Below, piece by piece: positions 21,556 to 35,507 of a DNA stretch of 64,000 bases; the stretch's first letter is position 1, and each line of letters begins with the position of its first letter. Source of the DNA: Epichloe hybrida (Eukaryota > Ascomycota > Sordariomycetes > Hypocreales > Clavicipitaceae). A model generated the notes under the pieces. It did not search any database, was not told the origin of the DNA, and worked only from the letters and a program-made list of their open reading frames with translations. Both the position numbers and the translations under genes were made by a program. The stretch lies in the NCBI GenBank assembly GCA_019022495.1, contig JAFEKR010000006.1, positions 3,348,001-3,412,000 on the forward strand. Direction: 5' to 3'.

Positions 21556-24500
21556 CTAATTAGTGGTTATCTCTATAAATACTATAGATTAGTAAGGTTT
21601 ATAGAAGAGGTATTAGTATTAAGGACTTACCTTATAAAAGAGAAAGTGCTACTCTAAGATACTAAATATACTAAGGAAGAAGTATAATCTAGCTCTCCTT
21701 TTACCTTAAGTAACTATAACTAGCTCTATACTAAATCTAAGCTTATTAACTTAATTAAGGCCTAGTTAGTAACTAACCTAACCTATGTTTATTTATTTAA
21801 TTAGTATGTCTATTATATAAATAAACCCTTAGAAGCGTGTTTATTAAATAATTAAGGCCTAGTTAGTAACTAACCTAACCTATCCTTAATTATTTAATTA
21901 AACCTACTAAGGGATAAAGATAATAGCTTTACTTATAATCCTTTAGACTTCTATTAATTATCTATTTCCCTTACCCCCTTATCTACTACTAATATTATAG
22001 TAAAACATTAAGATTAACTAGAGGGATCTAGAGCCTAAGATATTCCCTCTAATTATAAACACACCTTCCCCCCTAAGAATACTAGAAGAGAAGCTAATCT
22101 ATAAGTTATATCTTACCTCCTTAACTATATATCCCTTAATTTATACTAATATATTATATAATAAGTACTAGAGAATAAGGAATTATTTAATCTTAAAGTA
22201 AATACTACCCCTAAAGAACTTATAGCTTAGATTCTTATTAAGAAAGTAACTTATAAATATAAGAACCTATACTTATAAACCTTATTTACTATCTTTAGTA
22301 ATAACTTTAGAGAATAGAAATAAGAAATATTCTAAGTAGTAAATCCTAAAGCTATAAAGAGTCTTTAAGACTTTCTTTTCTTTAGTAGTATTTATATAAA
22401 CCTATAGAGTTACTATAAGATAGTAGTCTTACTTAAAGATATTATTAACTATAATAGATTTTATAACTAGAAAGAAGAAGAAATATAGGAAGTTACTAGG
22501 AAGTATTCCCTCTTTAAGAGGTAAATAGTAAAGAAGGACTTTTATAAAGACCTCCTTCCTATTAGTATCCCTTCTTTTAGAGATTAACTAAAGTAACTAA
22601 TTACTTTATATTATCCCTAATCCCCTTAATTACTATAATTACTTCTATTCTATTCCTAAATTCTATTATACTAATCCCTAAGTATACTAAGTGTAAGGTA
22701 AAGGTATAATAGCAAAGGCAATCCCCCTATTATAAGCCCTTAACTATAACCCTAGACCCCCCTTACTTCCTCTCCTATAGTAAGATATTATAATCCCTCT
22801 CTATAATCTAGGACTATAGCACCTCTTTTATAAGATTTAATTATCCCTATTCCCCCTTAGAAAATAAGCTAACCCTTATTAAAGTAACTACTTAATCTTA
22901 ATAAATTCTATAGTAATAAGAGTATTAAGTATAGCACTAGGAAGTATAATATTCTTAATATTAAGCTCTTAACTTATTAAAGGAAGTATAAGATACTAGG
23001 AATAATATAAGAATAGTTAGGCTATGGTTTTAAGTTTATACTAAAAGGAAAACCTCTATAGTACTTCTTAGAGAACCTTTTAGGCTAAGGAGACCCCTAA
23101 GATCTCCTAACTCTTATTTATAGGATTAGGTAGAAGTTTAAGATAGATAATATGCATTAAAAGAACTATCTATTATAGGGAAGATTATAACTGCTTATGA
23201 TTATCTAAGAGAACCCTAGTAAATTAAAGATTAAGTGCTTTAAAGACCTTATAATAAAGCTTTTAAATCTCTAAAGGGTAAATCCTTATAGATCCTAGTT
23301 AGAATTAGACCTCTGTAGTTAGATTCTAAATACCTATAAAGGAATCCTAGAATATAGGGCTTATATTATTAATTCTCCTATTAACCTCTAACGCTTTTAC
23401 GAATAAATAAGGATATTAATTAGTGAATCTAAAGCTTTAATTAATTAGTAGTAGTTCCCTATAGAAGCTAGCACTAAGGAATACTTTTAGACTAACTATA
23501 AGTATAATAGAAAAGGCAAGGAAGCCTAGTATAGTTAATCTTTATTAAAGAGCAAGCCTTAATGCTTAAAAAAGTGTTATGTATATAGTAAAGAAGGTTA
23601 TTAGTTAACTAAACACTTAGATAAGGACTAGAAGAAGGTATTCTAACGATTTAAGAATTACTCTTACATAGACTTAATAGCTTCTTTATATAATACGTTT
23701 CTAATATAGTATAAAGGTAATAATAATCCTAAATTAGCTAAGGATAATAATATTAACTAATACCTAATAGAACTTGGTTTTAGTAAAGAAGATAATAATA
23801 GCTAAGTGCCTATAAGCTTCTTTATATATAGGACTACCTATAATAGCTATATAACTACTAAGATTTTCGCTAGTAAAGTAATAACTTATGCTCTAGTTAA
23901 GAAAAATCTATTTAATCTTTAGGAACTAGATAAGGCACTAAGCGTATTTACACTTAAAGGATAATATTTATTCAGAACCTTTAAAGGTATTATAGCTAAC
24001 ATAGGTGCTATAGGATGTTCATTAGTAAGCTACCCTTAATTCTTAGCTTTATAAAGTATAATACTAACTATTACGCTTAATAGGTTAGATGCTAGGAAGG
24101 CAAAGATTAAATTTAGCCCTAGAGAACTAATTAAGGCACTTAGATTAATTAAAGTGCTAACTCTATTTAGAATTATTCTTTTTTAGGTAATCCCTACAAA
24201 CACTCCCTTTCTCTTATACCTTAATAATATAACCTACCTAAAGATTGATTTCTACACATTAGAGAACGTTCTATAGCAAGGGAATATTAAGGTTTCTATT
24301 ATACGTAAATAGGGGCATATGTGAATACTTCTTAATAAAGAAGAAAGTATTACTTAGAGTTATCTTACAGAGATTAAGCTCTGCTAATTATATTAACGCT
24401 TTAAATACCCTTTAGTTTAATATCTTTATAATTTACTATGTAAATTAGGGTATAAGGTTAAGTTTAAAGCTATTAAGAAACTAACTAAGGTTTACTAGTA

Positions 24501-26708
24501 ATGCTAATTACACGCGGATAGCCTATATTAGTTTAAATTCACTCTTTAGGATAAATATGCTTATAATTATAAAATCATTATGAACATTATATATCTTAAT
24601 AGTAACTACCCTATTCTGCAAGTTATTAATACGACTATATCCTTTAATATAGCTAGATTCATTAAAGATATCTCTATAAAGACCATATAGGAAGCACTCT
24701 ATCTTTACTAGATTGACGTCTATCTAGGCCCCCTAGATTTAATTGTTATAGATGCTAGAATGACCTTCAGAGGCAAGGAATTTAAGCAGCTTACGTTATT
24801 AATAGCGATTAAGATTAAAGACGTCCCTATTAAGGCTTACCATAGTATTAGTAAGGTTAAGCAATATTATAGGCCACTCTAAAGAGCCTATAATATTATC
24901 TAATGGGAATGCCTAACAACACCAGAGCCTATGGCATTATAAATAGTAGTTAAAGCTATAAATAACACCGTAGGATTAAATAGTCTTATACTAATAGTCC
25001 TTATTTTTAGCGCGTATCCTCGTATAGTTAAAGAATTGCCTCTATCACTAGATATCACGTAGTAAGCCCTTATAATCTAACTAGTAATAAAGGAAGTTAA
25101 GCGTATTTATGCCTAGCGGAAAGTTAGTAATGCCCTTGCTATAAGGAATAGTCCTAATACCTTTATAACTATTAACCTCCTACTAGGATTACTTATATAT
25201 ATATAACATAAAGGCGAAGGATAGGCAGGCCCCTATAAGCTATTAGCTATAGAGGGCAAGACCTACACTCTTAAGCTCCCTTAAGGCCCTAAGGCCTTTA
25301 GATTAATATCTATTAGGCCTTTTTATAAAGATCCTAATAAAGAGAGACCTCCTAAGAGCGTAAATAACTAAGATACCTCCCTATAGCCTATAGCCACCCC
25401 TCCTACTAATCCCCTAAGGCAAGGACCTAGAAGACCTTAGAAGAACCCCCCTATTATTATGTCTAATGTTAATTACGTAGATTAAATAAAAGATAAAACT
25501 AATATCTTTCTATTAGCTAAGGAAAGCTCTAACCTTAAGCTTATAATCTGATTACGTAAGGAAGGAATTATTAAGACTCCTAGTAAACCCTTTAAGCTAT
25601 TTACTAAAGCTAAGATTAATTCTCTAATTAAATAAGGCGTGTTTAAATTCATTAAGTATAATAAATAAGAGTATAGTAGAGTTTAAATTTTTAATTCCTA
25701 TATTATTAATAAGGTGAAGGGCAAGATAATAGATCTGTATGAGAAGTTAAGGCTTGTGATCTAAGGGTATAGCAATAAGGAGAAGCTAGTAATCCTTACA
25801 CAGGCCCTAATAATCTAGCGAGCTAGCTAGTAATTAATCCTCGCGATAGCACTTACGTTATTATTACTAGGCCTTATCCTCTAGCTTCGTAATATTACAT
25901 AGGCCTATGTGTAAGCATAAATGCTTCTTAGTTATATAATCCTAGCCCGAATCCCTATCTAAATCCATTACCTATACCCTATAGGCATAATAATATAAGT
26001 AATCAAGCCTCTATATAGTATTATAAAAGCTAGCACCTACTAGTAGGTAATGTATTATTATTACTATAGAGAAATGCTCTAGATAATAACCTTTACGTTT
26101 AACCTATACCTACTTGTAATAACGAAGGAGAACCTAACCTTTACGTGTATAGGGATATAAACTAATAATATAATTAGACTATCTAACTATAAGTTCTCTT
26201 AATAAGAGGAAGATTAATTAAAAGCCACTTCTTTTACTACTAAACTAAAGTAAATCCTTTCTATAGGGAACTTACTAACTTTTAATAGTAGTATTATTAC
26301 TCTTAAAAATAATATAATTACGCTAAGGCAAAAGGGCTAGAGTAAAAAGCTTTAGTTAATCCCGCTAACTAATTTAAAATAGGTATATATAGAACAACAA
26401 GCTTAAGGCACGTACATTACCTTAATCTGCTAACCTGAAGCCTGCTTTAACCTCTCTATTACTACATAATACTAAGAGCTATCACCTTAAGATATAAAGA
26501 GCCTAAACTAATGGATTTAATAGTAAATTAATAATCTAAGCTAAGGATTAAGGTTTATGCTATTTAATCTTAAAAAGGCAAAGCTTTTTGTATTTATAAA
26601 TGGATTATTTGCTAATAACTAGGACCTTACTTCCTAGCTAGGCTACGTGCTTATCCTAGCTAGTAAAGTCTAAGAGGAAAGCACCTTTATAATCTAAGGT
26701 AATATTAT
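21556..26708 (+). pseudogene. Copia-2 polyprotein remnant (zinc knuckle to RT)
   Basis: No long frame survives. A gag-type zinc knuckle is readable at 23575-23616 (pattern C-Y-V-C-S-K-E-G-C-W...KH with C-to-Y and W-to-stop changes). The RT core is at 26158-26169, where Q-T-D-D reads as stop-T-N-N before IIRL. Many TAG codons replace CAG/TGG. The RNase H region is cut by hAT-1 and resumes at 35508. Confidence 0.75.
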
Positions 26709-26715
26709 CAGAGCA

Positions 26716-26856
26716 TTGTTGTATTGTATTGTATTGTATTTTTTGGCCCTTCGATGTATTGTATTGGATTGTATTGCCCTATGTATTGTATTGTGTATTG
26801 TATTGTATTAAAAATACAATACAATACAATACAATACATACAATACAATGTATTGT
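26716..26856. repeat. left subterminal (TATTG)n/(CAATA)n array of hAT-1
   Basis: Pentamers TGTAT/TATTG in runs on the plus strand switch to ATACA/CAATA runs at about 26,812, so the array can fold into a long hairpin. GC-bearing spacers (TTTGGCCCTTCGATG, GCCCTATG) separate the runs. Confidence 0.85.
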
Positions 26857-27115
26857 TAGGGAAAAATATAAGTGGGGTATTATATAAATTCATTATATAG
26901 TAGATTTTTTAAATAATCTAATTATAGTATTCTTATTTTTATATATAATTTAGTTATTTATTTAAAAATCTATTAAGTTTTAGCTTATTTAGAAAAGTAA
27001 GCTTATTTAAAATATATAATATCTTAGTAATATTCTTTTATATCTATTTTAAAAATGATTTTTTCTTAATATATTAAGGGTCTTTTTATTCTTATATCTA
27101 TTTTCTATGCATTAT

Positions 27116-27248
27116 AATACAATACAATACAATACATTACAATACATTACAATACAATACAATACATTACAATACATTACAATACAATACAATACATTAC
27201 AATACATTACAATACAATACAATACATTACAATACAATACAATATAAT
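27116..27248. repeat. internal 30-bp higher-order repeat of CAATA and CATTA pentamers
   Basis: 27121-27240 is four 30-bp units, each six pentamers in the order AATAC, AATAC, AATAC, ATTAC, AATAC, ATTAC; the last unit differs at one pentamer. It mixes the pentamer of hAT-1 with that of hAT-2. Confidence 0.9.
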
Positions 27249-27322
27249 GTATTATTAAAAAGGTAAGGTAGTATATATACTTATTATATAGTAGATTTTT
27301 AATATAATCTAAATAAGATATC

Positions 27323-27580
27323 TGTTAGATGCACCAAGGTCCTGCGCAGGTAATAAATCCCGTATAAATTCGAAGTCAATGATAGATAGATAGCTAGCTA
27401 GGAAAGAGGGAGAAGAGAGGGAAAGTCTAGATACTAGAAAAGTGAGCGAAATCCGTATATAGGGCACAAAAGGGGGTGGCGAATTAATACAGCTAATTAT
27501 ATCGCGTGCATCGCGCTAGACTCACAATTAGTCTAGTCTTTAGCTATAATTAAACTAATAAAGATTTAAAGGAATTAACA
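27323..27580 (-). repeat. Copia-3a 3' LTR
   Basis: 258 bp, TGTTAGATGCACC...GAATTAACA. The outer left end is intact (CCTGCGCAGG) and the inner end is mutated. Confidence 0.9.
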
Positions 27581-30500
27581 CTAGTAATCTCTCTTTTTCC
27601 TTTGTGGCTAAAGAGCTTAAAAACGTAATAAAAATTAGATTAAAGGAAAGTATACACTAGTGAATCCCTTAATAGGAATCCGCTGCTCTAATTAGCCATT
27701 ACGGCATTAGTTAATTAAATTAATCTATTATTCCTTGCCTAAGCTCCTATCCCTTAATATTATAGGTCTCTTTACCTATCCTTTAATATAAATTATTAAT
27801 TCGTTTAAATTAATTAAAGAGGAAAGTGATAAATTTGGTAATAATTTAGTTATCGCGTCTGCTGGATTATCATTGCCGTTAATCCACCTGACTTCGTAGA
27901 TCTTATGCCTCTTATACAATTGACGAAGAGCTATAATATTAATTATTAGTCTCTTCTCCTTTATGGTTCCTAGCTTTATAAGATATTTATATAATGAAAA
28001 AGAGTTAGTATAGAGAATTATAGGAATCTGAGGCATCTTTAATTAATCCGTGATCTAATGTAAAGTTATGGAAATTACGTAGGTAATATCTGCGCCTTAA
28101 ACTATGCTATATAACTCGGAGGTAAGCGCGCTATAAGTGACTCTCTTACTCTTTGTTAAGCTATATGTGATGATGTTACCTTTTATAATAAAGGTATTAT
28201 CGTCTTGCATTATCTCGTTGCCAATTATAATTACGTATCTAATCTATGAGCTTAAATCCTTGTTATTAGCAAGCAATCTATCTATAAACACAAAGAGCTT
28301 TACCTCTTTAAGAACTAAAGGAATGTATTATAGTTTACATTATTAATTCTTAATCTACTATTTAAGGCGTTTATTAAGGCGTGTAATATCTTTAGTAAAG
28401 GGTTCTTAGTGTTAAGCTATGATTAATAGGTTATAGGAAGCTTCTAGTTAACATATAGTTATGATATAGCTTCCTTAGGCTTATTATTCCATGTAGTCTT
28501 GCTTTACTATTAGGGATTAAGGATTAACTTCCTTAATCTTCTAACTCTAGCCCTTCTAGGTTAAGATTAATGAATTATTAGTGTTTTAGGTTAAGATGCA
28601 CCTGTTAAAGATAAGGGGATTCTTAGTGGTTAATTATTACTTTTCTTTAGCTATGAAATTAGCCTTCTGGAGCTCTTTCTTTTTCTTTTAGAAGAAGTTA
28701 TTATTACTTAGGCCTAATATATTGTTAGTTTATATTCTAATAATGCTAAAGAGGTTCTTATTATTTAGAGCTATAATTAATAAGCAGGGATTGTAGGTTA
28801 AAGTCGTTATATTAAGGTTATCCCTGTGGTGACAGAAGTACGTTGCTTACTAGTGGGTTCTGGCCTCTGTGATCCCGTAAAGAGGTCTAATTAATTTAAT
28901 TATAGTCCCTTCTAGAAAGAGATATGTAATTTGCTTTAGTAATCTTATAATAATTAGCCTTATTAGCACCGTGTGCGATTAAGTGTAAGCTTGTGTGATA
29001 TCGCGAATCTAAAGGTAAATGCCTCTTTTTCTTAATAATAGAGTAATAGCTACGATAAGTTGTTAGCTTGCTTGTTAAATTATTAGCGATTGCGTTAGGA
29101 TGAATTCCTTTCCTTTGTTATTATAGCCTTATATAATAAGGCAGGATTTCTTATATAGCAAGTCCGTTCCTTTGCCTTTGATTTCTCTAACTATACAAGA
29201 ATCAAAGATTCTATAACCTCCGTGCTTTGCTAGGTTAAACTTAATAAATTTAAACACATTACAAGCTTATAAAGCATTAATCTTAGCTTAATTAGACTGC
29301 TTAAAGGGTTTTCCTAGGGTTATAATCCTTCCTTCTTAGTAGAGCTAAAGGGTAAGGTTTTAATTAGCCTCTTCCTTTACTATAAGGAATGCTATACTTA
29401 GCATCCCTCTAGTTATAACCTCTTAAATAAAGGCCTTCTCTTAATCTTTATTTATAAGTATATAGAGCTAAACTAGGCTAACGTCCTTCTTAGGGCTATA
29501 AGGTTTTCTTTTCCTTACTTTTATTCCTTTAGGGCGTGGCAATAAGTCTTTAACTTAATAGCTTCCCCTTAGGGCCTTTTAGGCTTTATAAGCCTCTTTA
29601 TTAGACTCTCCCGCACTTATAAATTACACTATAAGGGCCTTTCTTAGTCTCCCTTGCTTTCTCTTAGCTAGTGTCTATAGCTCTTTACTATCTTCCGTTA
29701 GAGAATCTCTTTTATTAGTAGTAGTTAGTTATATAGTTACTTCTTCCTTTATATTACTAGGCTTTATCTCCTACTACTCTAGTCCCTTTATAATACATAG
29801 GTCTTTATAATAGGGCTTTACTACTATAGAGTAGAACTTTGCTAGGCTATAGGGTATATTAATAGTATAGGTCTCTCTATTAGTAGTAAGTAGCTTATAT
29901 AGGCTATGCTAGCTACCTTTCTCTCTCCACACGCGTATATTAGCCTATAGGGGTAGCTAATATATAGGCGCTATATTAGGGCTATTCTAGGCTCTAAGGG
30001 TATTATAGACCTACTGTAAAGCTAGAAGATATCAGACTTTGTCTATTACCTTGTAAATTACCTTAGTATATTAAATAACAAAGACACTTAGCAGTAACTT
30101 ATCTATTATCTATAGGTAGCCTCTGAAGACTAGTATAGTTAGGATAATACTATTTAGGCCTATAGAGTTATTAATAGCCTTAATAGCTATTTAGAGGCGT
30201 TGCTCTAGCGTAAGCTCCGTTCTAATTAAGTCTATAATAATATTATAGGCTTGGCGTAAAGGTCTGTGATATCTCTTAACCTTTCTAATGCTATTATGGG
30301 CTTTAATTAGTATCTTACTGGTTTTAATTAATATTAATTAAGCATAATATTTAAACTTAGCGAAAGCGAAGTTATTACTAGCATTATGGATAATCTAATC
30401 TAGAGGTCCGAGATAAGTATTAATCCAATATTCACAGATTACATCCTAGATGTCTCAAGCCTTCTACTTCTTTAGATTAAGGAATTAGGCTACCTAGAAC

Positions 30501-33500
30501 AATATTACTAAATTAATAATATAAAGCACTAGTTAGCTATTAATTTACACAATATTAACAATGATCTCATAGTTGAATTCGTAGTTATCTTTAATTATAA
30601 ACTTAAATTAACTAGGGGCCTTTCTATATATCTAGTAATAGTAGTAGACTTTAGTTAATTCCTTAATTACCTAGCGCTTAACTTTATAACTAGCTTAGTA
30701 AAGGATCTTTATAAGTTATTAAACAGAAGGATAACTAAGTTAATAATATAATTAACAGATATCTCCTTCTAAAAAGTGGAAGGTAACTATTTCCTTTACT
30801 TCTAGTAACCACTAAGGATGTCCCTATTATCGCACAATGGGTATAGTCTTATTACCTTAGATAAGCACATTAGTAAGGTTATTAATCTTAACTTGCATCT
30901 TATCTATATTAGTAATTAAGAAGAGAAAGGGGGTAGCTATATTAAGGACATAAAATTTAAGCTCTCTAAGTTCTATAGGTATATAAAGGATTTCTCTTAT
31001 AACTACTAATCTAGTGCTAAATATAATAATTTAGGGTTCGTAAGGGGTTACCTTTAATAAAGGCATTAATCTTAATAAAGCCTTTACTTATGCCTCTCCT
31101 GTAGTTAACTTTCCTATAGCGCTAGTATTAGGTATAATCCCTCTAAAGACCTCTTTAGAATAGCGTTCTTTAGAGATATAGTAAATTAAGCCTTTATTAC
31201 ACTCTTATAGCTTATAGAGCTCCTACCTAAGGAATACGTGTTAGAAGGCTTAATTATTTAGGGTCACAAGAATATTAACATTAGTAGCGTTATAGTTAGT
31301 CTATAATCCAGAGTAAAAGAATTATATAATACTTAGGTATGCTATTAATAGTAGCTCCTCTATATTATTATTATTATCTTTAGCTTCTATACAGGCTAAA
31401 AGATATAATTCCTAATTCTAACCTAAGCCTTTATTAGGCTTATTATTATCCTACCCTTTATAGGAGGTAAGGAATGCCTAGAATCTCTTCTTTAAAGGGA
31501 GTGTATAATATGTTTTACTAGCCTACTAGTAGTCCTTTTCCTTTTAATATTCTTTAGCGGAGTAATTAGAAGACTAGCAGCCGCTTTTACTATATATAAA
31601 GTAGTGCTTAGTACTTAGCCTAGGGCTTTGCCTATAATAGCTTCCTCTGCCATAGGGGGATAATCACTATCCATACTAATAATTAGTAAACATAGCCTCT
31701 AGAAGGTCTTCTTATTAGTACTAAAGGTATTAGGAGAACTTCTTATTTAATTCCGTAATAGTGATTGCCTTACGGAGGTCTCTAGCAAGACTCTTAAAGC
31801 CTATAGAGTGTATATATTCCACTATCTAATATTTAGGCACACTAGCTATAGTATTTAAGGCTTGCTTATAGAGTTTAGTATCTACTGTTTTAGCAGGGTA
31901 TAGGCCTCTGTAAATTTTCTTAAGGGTTAATAATATAATCTTAAGGCAATTAAGCTTGCTTTTATTAGGGTTCTTCTTAATTATACTCTTTAGCGTTATA
32001 CTACTTTATTTATAGTAATAGAATTACTAGTTACTTTCCATCTTAAAGCGTTAATAGATATAGGCAATTATCTCTTTATAGGAATAGTTATTTCTAAAGA
32101 GGTAATTAAGGTAGTATTACTTAGTATTACCTATTAACATAATAAGGAAAGCCTTCTAATAATGCGTTTAAGGAAGGTTAATTCTATTACACTTATTTTT
32201 AAAGAGCATAATCTTTAGCGTTAAGAAGTTATATAGCTTTTCACTATAGTAGTCACTATTCTTATATATCTTTATAAGCTCTAAGATCTTCTTTATTATC
32301 TAATCTTTAGAGGGGAATTACTATAAAGGCATAATTTATTATAAATAACAGTCCACTAGTTATTCTTAATAATAATTATCCAGATAGAGCTATTAATATA
32401 ATAGGGATTATTATAGGGGTTCTTATAAGGGTTTAAGTAATCTCTAGGGTTAGGGAAGGTTAATTTCTAGGGTAGGTTATTAAGGCTATTAATATTAAGG
32501 TTCTAGGGGTTCGGAAGATTATAGTCTTTCTTATAATCTTTCCTATAACTAAAGGGGCATTAAGGTTTAATAAAGCACTTCCTTAAGTAATACTAGGATT
32601 AAATATCCTAGGCCTTACCTAATAAGGACACCATAATCTTATAGAGAATTATGTAATTCTCTAATAATATCCTTAGATGCCCTTTTAAAGGTATCTTTAG
32701 ACTAGCCTTTAAAGTCTTCTTAGAATAATTCCCATAGGTTATTATCTCTCTATTCTTAATGCTTACTAAGGTTAATAAATCTCATAATCTAGTTATTAAG
32801 CTTAAGCTATATAGCAGTCTCTAGGTCTAGCTTAACAGATTCTTTCTAGTTATATAAGAGTTTATAAGTAAGCTATTAAAGGTATAGGGGTAATTCATAC
32901 CTTTAAGGTCTCTTAGGGGTAATAATTAAAGCCTTACTATTACTAGTAGCCCTTCCTCTTATAGAAGGTCTAGATTCCTTTGCTATCTTTAACTATAAAA
33001 GGAATATTACTAATTTATTATTTTTACTACTAATTAAGCTCCTATGTTTACCTATCGCTATTATAAGGTTTTTCTTTCGCTTTTTAGGAGCGTTATCGCT
33101 CTAATAAAATCAGAAGGTTATAAAAACAGGAAAAACAGAAGAAAAAGTAGTAAAAGTAGTAAAAGCAGTAACAAGAATAAATCAATAGAGATAAAGAAAG
33201 TAATAGAAGTTCTAAAAGTAACTAGAAAATAATAAGGAAAGTAATAAGGGAATAATAGGAATTACTACTTCCTATTTTTTATAAAAAGAAGGGAAGGAGG
33301 TAATCTCTCTTTCTTGCTAATAAGCATAAGGCAAATAGCACTAATAATAAAGGGGGCAAAAACAAGTAGTAGATGCTTGTAGGGAGAGATTAAAGGTCTA
33401 TTAGATAAAGGGAATATTTATAGAGAAGTTGTAGATGTATTAGCTAGCTTAGCTAAGGTTATTTAACGTTAGGTTCGAAATAAATACCTCGCGGCGATAG

Positions 33501-33802
33501 ATTCGGTTAGTTAGTTAGTTTTCTTGTGATAGACAATAAAATTAACAATTAATAATAATATCCCAGATAGATATAATAAAGTTATATCCCTAAGCCTAAG
33601 GGTTAATAGATTAATTCCTTAGAAGCCTAACAAGCCTATAACTAGGATTCTAGTCTCTTCCTTTAGCACACTTATATAGTCATGCCTCTTTACCGCAATA
33701 ACCATTATAGCATAATAAGGGGTAGTAGTAGTAACGTCTATAAAAATGTCTTTTCTTATAATACCTAGCTTATCTATGGTTATAAAGTTAACCACTAATT
33801 AG
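27581..33802 (-). pseudogene. Copia-3a polyprotein remnant (QTDD-type RT, RNase H)
   Basis: On the minus strand a surviving 86-codon stretch (28036-27776) is the C-terminal Copia RNase H: LYTNSFSLYKYLIKLG, then RWINGNDNPADAITK. The RT core is at 28721-28732, where Q-T-D-D has become stop-T-N-N before ILGLS. The integrase and gag regions lie to the right without open frames. Plus-strand Lys/Ser-rich frames near 33,044-33,232 are antisense shadows. Confidence 0.8.
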
Positions 33803-34060
33803 TATTAGATACACTAAGGTCTTACGTAGGTAATAAATCCCGTATAAATTCAAAGTCAATAATAGATAGATAGCTAGCTAGGAAAGAGGGAGAAGAGAGG
33901 GAAAGTCTAGATACTAGAAAAGTAGGCAAAATCCGTATGTGGGGCATAAAAGAGGGTGGCGAATTGATGCAGCCAATCATATCGCGTGCATCGCGCCGGA
34001 CCCATAATTGGTCCAGTCTTTGGCCACGATTGAACCAATGAAGATCCGAAGGAATCAACA
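33803..34060 (-). repeat. Copia-3a 5' LTR
   Basis: 258 bp, TATTAGATACAC...GAATCAACA. The inner left end is mutated (CTTACGTAGG) and the outer right half intact (GCGCCGGACCCATAATTGG). Confidence 0.9.
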
Positions 34061-34659
34061 ATATCCTTAAATTTTTATACTATTTAGGTATTTAGTTATA
34101 GAATTATAAAGTTTTAGCTAATTTAGACTATTAAGCTATATATATATAGGGTAGCTATAAATAGTATTATCTAAACTTAACTTATAGTAATATTTATTCT
34201 TTATATTTTAAAGGTTATCCTATCTTTCTAGCTTCTTTATAGGATTTACTATGCATTTTAATATAGTATTTTTGCTTTAAATATAATATTTACCCTAAAG
34301 AAATAATTTATAATTCTAAATAAATAAGATTAAAACTCTAATAAAAATATACTTATATATATAAGGAATTTATTATAAAGAGAAAATTAAAATTTATTTA
34401 ATAAATGCTTCTTTTACTATTAAGCTATTTTATTATAATTATAATAAATTATATTAGCTTTTAACCTTTTTTAAACTAAAAGAAAGAAAAGGAAAAAACC
34501 TAGGAAAAGCTTATAAAGAAAAGTTAAAATATTATATAAAGAATAATCATAATATATATACTATTTTTTTAATATTAAGTAAATAAATAAATAAGCTTTA
34601 AAAGTAAGTTTAACTATTTATACTACTTTTAGCTTACTTACTTAGCTATATAGTGTTTC

Positions 34660-35100
34660 TTAAAGTGGGTCTAAAAATGGGTCTTGTTAAACACTAAAAA
34701 CCAAGTATAATCCCTTTTTATAGTTATATAACTTTAGCTAAGAAGAGAAGGATATATAAAAGTGGGTCTAACAGTGGGTCTTGTTAAACACTAAAAACCA
34801 AGTATAATCCCTTTCTATAGTTATATAACTTTAGCTAAGAAGAGGAGGATATATAAAAGTGGGTCTAAAAGTGGGTCCTATTAGTTATACTATAAACCTA
34901 GTATTATCTCTTTACTTAGTTATATAATTCTAGCTAAAAAGAAATATATATACAAAAGTGGGTCTAAAAGTGGGTCCTATTAGTTATACTATAAACATAA
35001 TAATCTCTTTACTTAGTTATGTAATTTTAGTTAAAAAGAGAGAAATATACTAAAGTAAGTCTTATAGTTATATTAGGACTTACTTTCTATTAGTATAAAA
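34660..35100. repeat. hAT-1 minisatellite, 96-100-bp units with paired GTGGGTC
   Basis: GTGGGTC starts at 34665, 34762, 34859 and 34959, with a mutated copy at about 35055. Each unit has a second GTGGGTC/ATGGGTC about 11 bp later, then a conserved body (GTATAATCCCTTTCTATAG, AACTTTAGCTAAGAAGAG). Confidence 0.9.
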
Positions 35101-35327
35101 TTATAAATAGTATAATATTAAAAACATAAAAAAGAAAGGAATTTTATTTTATTAATATTTTAAAAAACCTTTAAATACTAAATAATTAATAAGTCTAGCT
35201 TTTTCTATAGTAATTTACTTATAAATACTTATATTTATATTATATTAATTTATTACTTATTTATTTTTAATTAAACTTTAACACTAATAATATTTTAAGT
35301 TATATAAGTAATAGAAGTAATATATAT

Positions 35328-35362
35328 ATATAAGCTATTATAAGCTATTATAAGCTATTATA
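35328..35362. repeat. 10-bp tandem repeat ATTATAAGCT in hAT-1
   Basis: Three to four copies of a 10-mer that is the reverse complement of the AGCTTATAAT array in hAT-4 (45009-45055). Confidence 0.85.
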
Positions 35363-35423
35363 TTAACTATATATACCTTATAATTAAGGAATTTACTTAA
35401 AACTAAAAAAAAAGAAAAAAAAA

Positions 35424-35500
35424 TACAAAACAATACAAATAATACATGTATTATATTGTATTGTAAAATTTTGGATGTATTGTATTGTATTGTATTGCAA
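35424..35500. repeat. right subterminal pentamer array of hAT-1
   Basis: Runs of CAATA-type then TATTG-type pentamers next to the right terminus CAATGCTCTG, mirroring the left end. Confidence 0.8.
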
Positions 35501-35507
35501 TGCTCTG

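Larger units (their letters stand above)
27323..34060 (-). mobile_element. Copia-3a, LTR retrotransposon with TSD ATATC inside hAT-1
   Basis: LTRs of 258 bp (27323-27580 and 33803-34060) flanked by ATATC (27318-27322 and 34061-34065); total 6.7 kb. It is minus-strand: the right LTR is followed on that strand by the CTAATTAGTGGTTAAC block seen after other 5' LTRs, and a purine tract (AAAGGAAAAAGAGAGA) precedes the left LTR. It serves as the uninterrupted reference for the hAT insertions in Copia-3b. Confidence 0.92.
26709..35507. mobile_element. hAT-1, hAT-like element with (CAATA)n subterminal arrays, hosting Copia-3a
   Basis: Ends are CAGAGCATTG and CAATGCTCTG, flanked by the 8-bp duplication AATATTAT (26701-26708 and 35508-35515). 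The homologous site in Copia-4a is uninterrupted (AATATCAT at about 50,684), giving an empty-site control. Without Copia-3a the element is about 2.06 kb and has no transposase frame. Both ends carry arrays of TATTG/CAATA pentamers in both orientations. The right part holds a 96-100-bp minisatellite with GTGGGTC pairs and a 10-bp ATTATAAGCT array. An 8-bp TSD and a CAGAG terminus fit the hAT superfamily, and this is a non-autonomous member. Confidence 0.85.

Noticed and set aside
26716..27248. CRISPR-like repeat appearance of the pentamer arrays
   Set aside because: No regular repeat-spacer pattern, units of 5 bp, a eukaryotic genome, and the arrays sit at transposon ends; they are subterminal repeats.
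33044..33232. Lys/Ser-rich short frames (and 40374-40562, 40502-40687)
   Set aside because: Antisense frames in the RIP-mutated Copia-3 interior; low complexity from A-rich text.
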